Source of the DNA: Ziziphus jujuba
Taxonomy: Eukaryota; Streptophyta; Magnoliopsida; Rosales; Rhamnaceae
Direction of reading: 5' to 3'
DNA length: 64,000 bases
Assembly (NCBI RefSeq): GCF_031755915.1
Contig: NC_083388.1
Coordinates: 19,494,001-19,558,000, forward strand
Position 1 is the stretch's first letter. Each line of letters starts with the position of its first letter. The translations under genes were made by a program, and so were the position numbers. Shown one piece after another: positions 59,255-64,000 of this stretch. The notes under the pieces are model-generated. The model was not told the origin of the DNA. It made no database searches and worked only from the letters and a program-made list of their open reading frames with translations.

Positions 59255-60098
59255 CCAAATTTGACCTCTTCATCAATGACATGTATGTACTACGATTGCT
59301 AAACACTAGCATGTATATATTGTATTTTAGGAACTAATCAATGTGTAGTATTTGTGAATATAATACTGCTGGTACAGTTTAATTCTGCATTTAGCAAAAT
59401 AGTGGAGCTTTAGTTTGAACTTCATTGAAAAATCCATTGAAGCAGATTTTCATAAGATGTTGCAGAGACTAGATTGTACATAATAGAGTGATTAAATTGT
59501 AGATAATTTACAATCAAAGGCCGTGGAGGAACAAGTCCTCTAATTGACCATTTGGTTTCTAGTTGTTCTTAGGTTGTCAAGCTCTTATTTTGATTATAAA
59601 TTATGGTGGCTTTGATTTTGTTCTTCAGGGTATCGGGCAAATTATCTCAACCAGTACAATCAAGTCTTACAATGTAAACCCGTAAATGTAGTTATTTATC
59701 ACACCAGTTGAAGATATATATCACCATTCACCAGTAAGTTAAATAATAAACTTTGCTACCACACCAAATGTATAGCAGGCGTTGGTAATTAGAATAGATA
59801 AGGTATCAGACAAACGTAGACCAAATCGTACGTTGTGCTCTGTAAACAAACTGAAACCTCATTCACAAACTGCATTTCAAGCAAATCTTGACGAGTTGCC
59901 AAAACCTTCTGAAAACACTTAACAAAGTACATTTAGATGCAAGTTCCATGGATACATTTCTCCCCACTTTCTGATTATTAAAGCCATTTCAATTAACAAG
60001 CATCCATCCACTTTTACAAACATGATCAATGTTCATTCATACACATATATGAGCTCCTAAGCATTGCATTTAGACTCTGTGGTTGAATGATTGACAGA
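59255..60098 (-). other. Intergenic region and 3' UTR of the peptidase gene
   Basis: AT-rich, no reading frame of note. The part just left of 60098 should be the 3' UTR of the pyroglutamyl-peptidase gene. Confidence 0.6.
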
Positions 60099-62743
60099 TT
60101 ACTGGCTTAACGAGGCAAGCACCTCTAACAAGGAAGCAGCAAATTGCATCTGAGTTTCCTCATCTATAGTCAAGAAGAGAGGAACATGCACAAACAGAGA
60201 TTTGATCATGTTTTGCTCAGCAAACCGAAGTGAATGGTAGTAAACATAATTGCATACGAAGCGTCCTGCATCATCTGAGGTCATCACCTCGAAACCCTTC
60301 TTTGCCAAGGCCTTGGTTATCTCCTCAACAGGAAGAGAGGTCTGTAAACAATTGAACCTTTATCAGAGATATATAACAGACTCAGGATAATAACAGTTTT
60401 CCTTAGCCACATATTAACAATGAGATTGATTCACGAAAATATAAAGAAAATATAACCAGCAAAGAAAACGGCAACAGCTTGAACTTTTCGCATATTCTCA
60501 AATTATTTGTGACAGAAGCAGCTTAAGAATACATATACAAACCAGCATGCCCAAACAAACATAGAAAATCGGAAACAGAAAGCATAAGCAATCCGCCATG
60601 CCCTCTCATCCACAAAAGACCCAAGGAAAGTCATGGGATTTTATTGTTGTTGTTTGTTACTGTCAGGCATATAATTACTAACTTGAAAACCATGATTCCA
60701 AGCTCCCATTTCTAATTCAACTGCTCAAGTTAAGCTGCAAAGAACTCCAAGAAATAAGGGACAAGAAAGAAAAGAAAAGTTGAAAATTCAACTACCCGAA
60801 AGTTACCATTCCATGTTTTTATTTATACTTGATTCTCTCTATGATCCTATAATAATCAAAGTTATTTCAGCTTAATTGCTCGTGCATAAAACAGGAAACA
60901 AACCATAGCTTTGGATGATGGAGCAAATGAGAACAGCCAATGAGAGAGAATTTTGACTACTGTGAGCCTAGTGATACCAATCCAGGGTAAAGAAATAGAA
61001 TAGGGTGCATGCAAAAAGTAATTGGCATATTACAAGCACCTTCTTGGGCTTTTAGTTCAGATGGACAAAATTTTAAAAGTAGCGATTGAAGGTACGACTT
61101 AAAAATACAATAAAACAGTAAATTATTCAACTGCGAGCATGACAGTTTGCATATTTTTCCAAGAGAGCAGATATATGTCTTTGAACATTCTTTGAATTAT
61201 GCTCTTGAAGTGGTTTCCACTAGTTTGTTCAAACCAAAATATTGCACATTTCCCAACATCAAGAAACTTGCAAGGCTTCTCTTGTTCTAGCAATAAATTA
61301 CGTCTATTGCTATGTTTTCCTTAGTATAAAATGAATCTTTTAACCAAACAAAAAAACTATGCACTATTTCTATGTTTTCCTTAGTATAAAATGGATCTTT
61401 TAACTAAACAAAAAAACTATGCACGGTACATATTTGAGCAATGTTGTGTGCAACAATTCCAAAACCATAAACAAGGAAAAGGAGCAGTTCAAGATGAGGC
61501 TTATAACAGCATAAGACCATACTTTCAATAACATTTCTTGGTCCATTAAGCAGGCATCTTGCGGAAATTATTAGATGCTTTACAACAAAAATTATAAAGT
61601 CCAAAGATAAATTATTGGAAACTTAAGGATTCAGATAATAAAAGAAACATCACCAATCATTCTACCTCTCGTATTCGTGAAATTCCACCATCTGCAGGAA
61701 TTATGGGGACTTTCTGAAAAATGAAAAGTTAAAAAAGTTAATCAGAACAGACTAAAAGGGCATGTCAGGAAAAAATATACATGCACTTGAGGTAACAATT
61801 TAGGATATTTATTTCACCTGAGGTTTCCATCCCATCTCATCAGGGCAACGGAAAGTAGCTTCATTAACAGCTTGATGCTCAATGGCAAACCTGGATGCAC
61901 CACTATTAACGCCAAAGTGTAGCTGAAGAAATACAATGAGAATTTAGAAAGGAGAATACATAAGACATGAATAGAATAATACCAAAAGAATACTGTTGGG
62001 TGATAGTCAAAACTGGCTCTGTTTGTAGATTAAAGATTAAGTAAAATTCTTCTAAAATCAATAGGTGGTGCATAAAAACATCTCTTTCATTCGTAGTCAC
62101 GAAATCAATATTCAGAGTCTGCTGTCATCTTCTTTATACATGGATTAGAGAAACCTTAACTTGTGCAACACAACAGAGAGCCAATGGAAATGAGACTAGA
62201 ACAATGGTAATTTCTACATACAATTTATGTATGCTCTGAAATTTTACTTCCTTATTTCTGAAGGGTTTTTCTCTTTTGGGGTATAAAGCAGCACCAAACT
62301 ATAATTGTTTCAATTTCATTAAGCTAAACTACCAAACCATGTATATTCTCAGTTTGTGCTACAGCAGAAACACACGGGCTGTTGATGAATATGAAGTACT
62401 TACTTCACAGATAAAGAGGAAGATGGAAAGAAAAGAACAAGAAAACAAAAACAGATGAGACATGGAAACAACTAACCCAAATAATTCGTCTGGAATTTGA
62501 AGATTCAGAATCATTCTCGTTGATGGCAGATTGCAATGTCTGGTAGAGGGAAGCAAGTGATCCTTGTCCTGCAGTCTCAAGAATGCTGCAACTCCCAAGA
62601 GTCAGACCTTTTGGCAAACCCTTCTTCTTCAAATACTCTTTCAGATTATGGACAATTGTCTCCGTTGGGTTCTCTGAAACTCCATGGAATTTCTTAAACC
62701 CTGTGACATGAATTGTAACTGCTGCAGGCCCTTCAGACCCCAT
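60099..62743 (-). CDS. Pyroglutamyl-peptidase I (peptidase family C15)
   Basis: Coding exons 62743-62477, 61922-61818, 61713-61666 and 60341-60099 (stop TAA 60099-60101) give 663 bp, or 220 residues, the usual length of the family. All four join in phase 0 with GT-AG borders. The protein starts MGSEGPAAVTIHVTGFKKF, typical of plant C15 enzymes. The second exon carries LHFGVNSGASRFAIEHQAVNEA, with the likely catalytic Glu region. The last has GRFVCNYVYYHSL with the nucleophilic Cys and FVHVPL with the catalytic His. The enzyme removes N-terminal pyroglutamate from peptides in the cytosol (family knowledge). No breaks were seen. The upstream 5' UTR contains an intron of about 1 kb. Confidence 0.95.
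61310..61426. repeat. Tandem duplication in intron 3 of the peptidase gene
   Basis: Two ~60 bp copies sharing CTATGTTTTCCTTAGTATAA and AAACAAAAAAACTATGCAC, with few differences. It lies between exon 3 (61713-61666) and exon 4 (60341-60099). Confidence 0.93.
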
Positions 62744-63841
62744 TTACCAGATATTGAGATAAAGTGCAAATGCGTTATAGCATCTAAATCAAAATTTTAT
62801 ATATACACCTGTACCAAACAACAGGAATGCGAATCATGAAACCAGAAAACTACTGATGCATAAACATGAAGAACTGGAAAATTATTACATTCAACATCAA
62901 TGTCTACCTAAAAAATTCATGGACTACTTTCAATCATTTTCTTTTCTTATATTCAAGCAAATGAACGAATAATTTTATGTCATTCAAGAAAAAGTTATTG
63001 CCTAAATATCTTTATCTTTATAGAGGCATTGTCTCATTTAGAGTCAAAAGCAAAATTTGAACAGGTAATATAAATGCTTTTACATAAAAATTATGCTTAT
63101 GGTCTAGTCCATAAAGACGATATCATAACTGAAAAATAAGACCAGCACATGATACCAAAACAGTCATAAACACAGAATTTTTCAAAACGAAGCAAAAATT
63201 TTGCTTCATAACATATAGAACCTATCGAATTTCAGTTAAAAAACCAGCAACAACCACAACCCGTTACTTTAATTTATCTATTGGTGAATAAAAAATACTT
63301 TTTTGGATTAAACGACAAAGAAAAATAAAAAAATTTCCATTTCGAAACCAAAAAACGCAAGAACAAAATTGGCAAATCCAATATATTGAAAAAAAACTAA
63401 CAGTTAAAAAAGAAAAATAGTTGGGAGTAAAAGGAGAGAAGAAAGGAGCATGAATTATCTGAAGTGAACAACAACGGAGGTCCATATGGACCCAGCATCT
63501 AAAACGACAAGGATTATTAGGGGAAAAAAATAAAAAATAAAAAATCCTTTCCCAAATCAAAGACAGAGACATCCAACAACAAACTGGACCGTTTTGAGAG
63601 AAACAATGAATTTCCCAAGATAAAGAAACCAAATTTATCACTGGATTTGAGACAGAGAACCTGAACCCAAAACTCAATCATAAGAATTCAAACTGCTCAG
63701 ACAGCCAGGATGATCATAGACATCTCAGACCCAGAACAAATATACATATAACTCGAAAAGTAAAAAAAGGCAAAGACTTTGGAATTAAATCATGTGGGGT
63801 TATGAGAATTATGACAAACAAGAAACAAGAGCTTATCTTAC
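62744..63841 (-). other. 5' UTR part and first intron of the peptidase gene
   Basis: The likely acceptor is TTTTGATTTAG at 62784, which makes 62783-62744 the 5' UTR part of the ATG exon. That exon would start with an ATG followed after one codon by TAA, a minimal upstream frame. The intron (62784-63841) is AT-rich with no other gene. Confidence 0.6.
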
Positions 63842-63985
63842 CTGTAATCTTCAAAAAAAAGAAAGGATTCAACCACCAGTCTTATCTGCTCAAAGACGAT
63901 TTACAACTGGTGAAGATTCCAATCAGATTATATAAGATAAATAGGGAGAAAGAAGAAAGAGAGAAAATTAGATTAAGAGAACGTG
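63842..63985 (-). other. Non-coding first exon of the peptidase gene
   Basis: A clear donor on the minus strand (GATTACAG then GTAAGATAAGC) ends this exon at 63842. It has no ATG frame joined to the protein. The upstream end lies near or beyond the window edge, so start site and promoter are not visible. Confidence 0.6.
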
Positions 63986-64000
63986 GTAGTGGAGGGTCAT

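Overview
The window is nuclear DNA of a flowering plant. It is AT-rich, has spliced genes, and carries a Ty1/copia retrotransposon, CACTA-type DNA transposons, a Pack-MULE-like element and a tomato Cf-type leucine-rich-repeat receptor-like protein (RLP). The gene families fit a core eudicot, possibly a rosid such as Rosaceae; that finer placement is a guess. Only two host genes look intact: an intronless RLP gene (22601-25882, minus) and a four-coding-exon pyroglutamyl-peptidase I gene (60099-62743, minus). Mobile DNA and its debris make up most of the rest.

Layout. 1-109: 3' end of an unrecognised plus-strand gene. 710-5884 (minus): a broken full-size ABCG/PDR-type transporter gene, whose first intron holds a ~1.2 kb element with ~195 bp terminal inverted repeats. 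That element carries a broken copy of a RING-type ubiquitin-ligase gene. 5965-12705: a complete but inactivated copia element (target duplication CTAAT), inserted 81 bp upstream of the ABCG start codon. 12711-22600: mostly non-coding, with microsatellites, local tandem duplications and a possible unrecognised transcript (17.3-20.2 kb). 22601-30477: the RLP gene followed by at least two decayed RLP copies, with duplicated flanks.

31429-50763: a ~19.3 kb nested CACTA complex. An outer element carries a spliced gene joining an En/Spm-type transposase region to a DUF8039-like region and a C48 (Ulp1-like) cysteine protease (40239-43823, minus). The gene lies between two tandem arrays of ~170 bp units, each unit centred on a palindrome of the form GGCGACGCAT...ATGCGTCGCC. 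The two arrays are inverted relative to each other. A second, non-coding CACTA element (32599-38022, target duplication TTT) sits exactly inside the left array. A further array (about 47279-48400) repeats a tRNA-like Pol III promoter module. 50764-58490: a diverged direct duplication whose second copy is split by a 2.9 kb solo-LTR-like insertion (55369-58268, flanking TTCA). 58614-59102: an unrecognised membrane-protein ORF. 60099-64000: the pyroglutamyl-peptidase gene, with its 5' UTR exon near the right edge.

The most unusual feature is the CACTA complex: a transposase-protease gene inside inverted arrays of dyad repeats, shared motif vocabulary between nested elements, and a tandem tRNA-like module. 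All calls were made by eye on sequence and translation; no searches were run.
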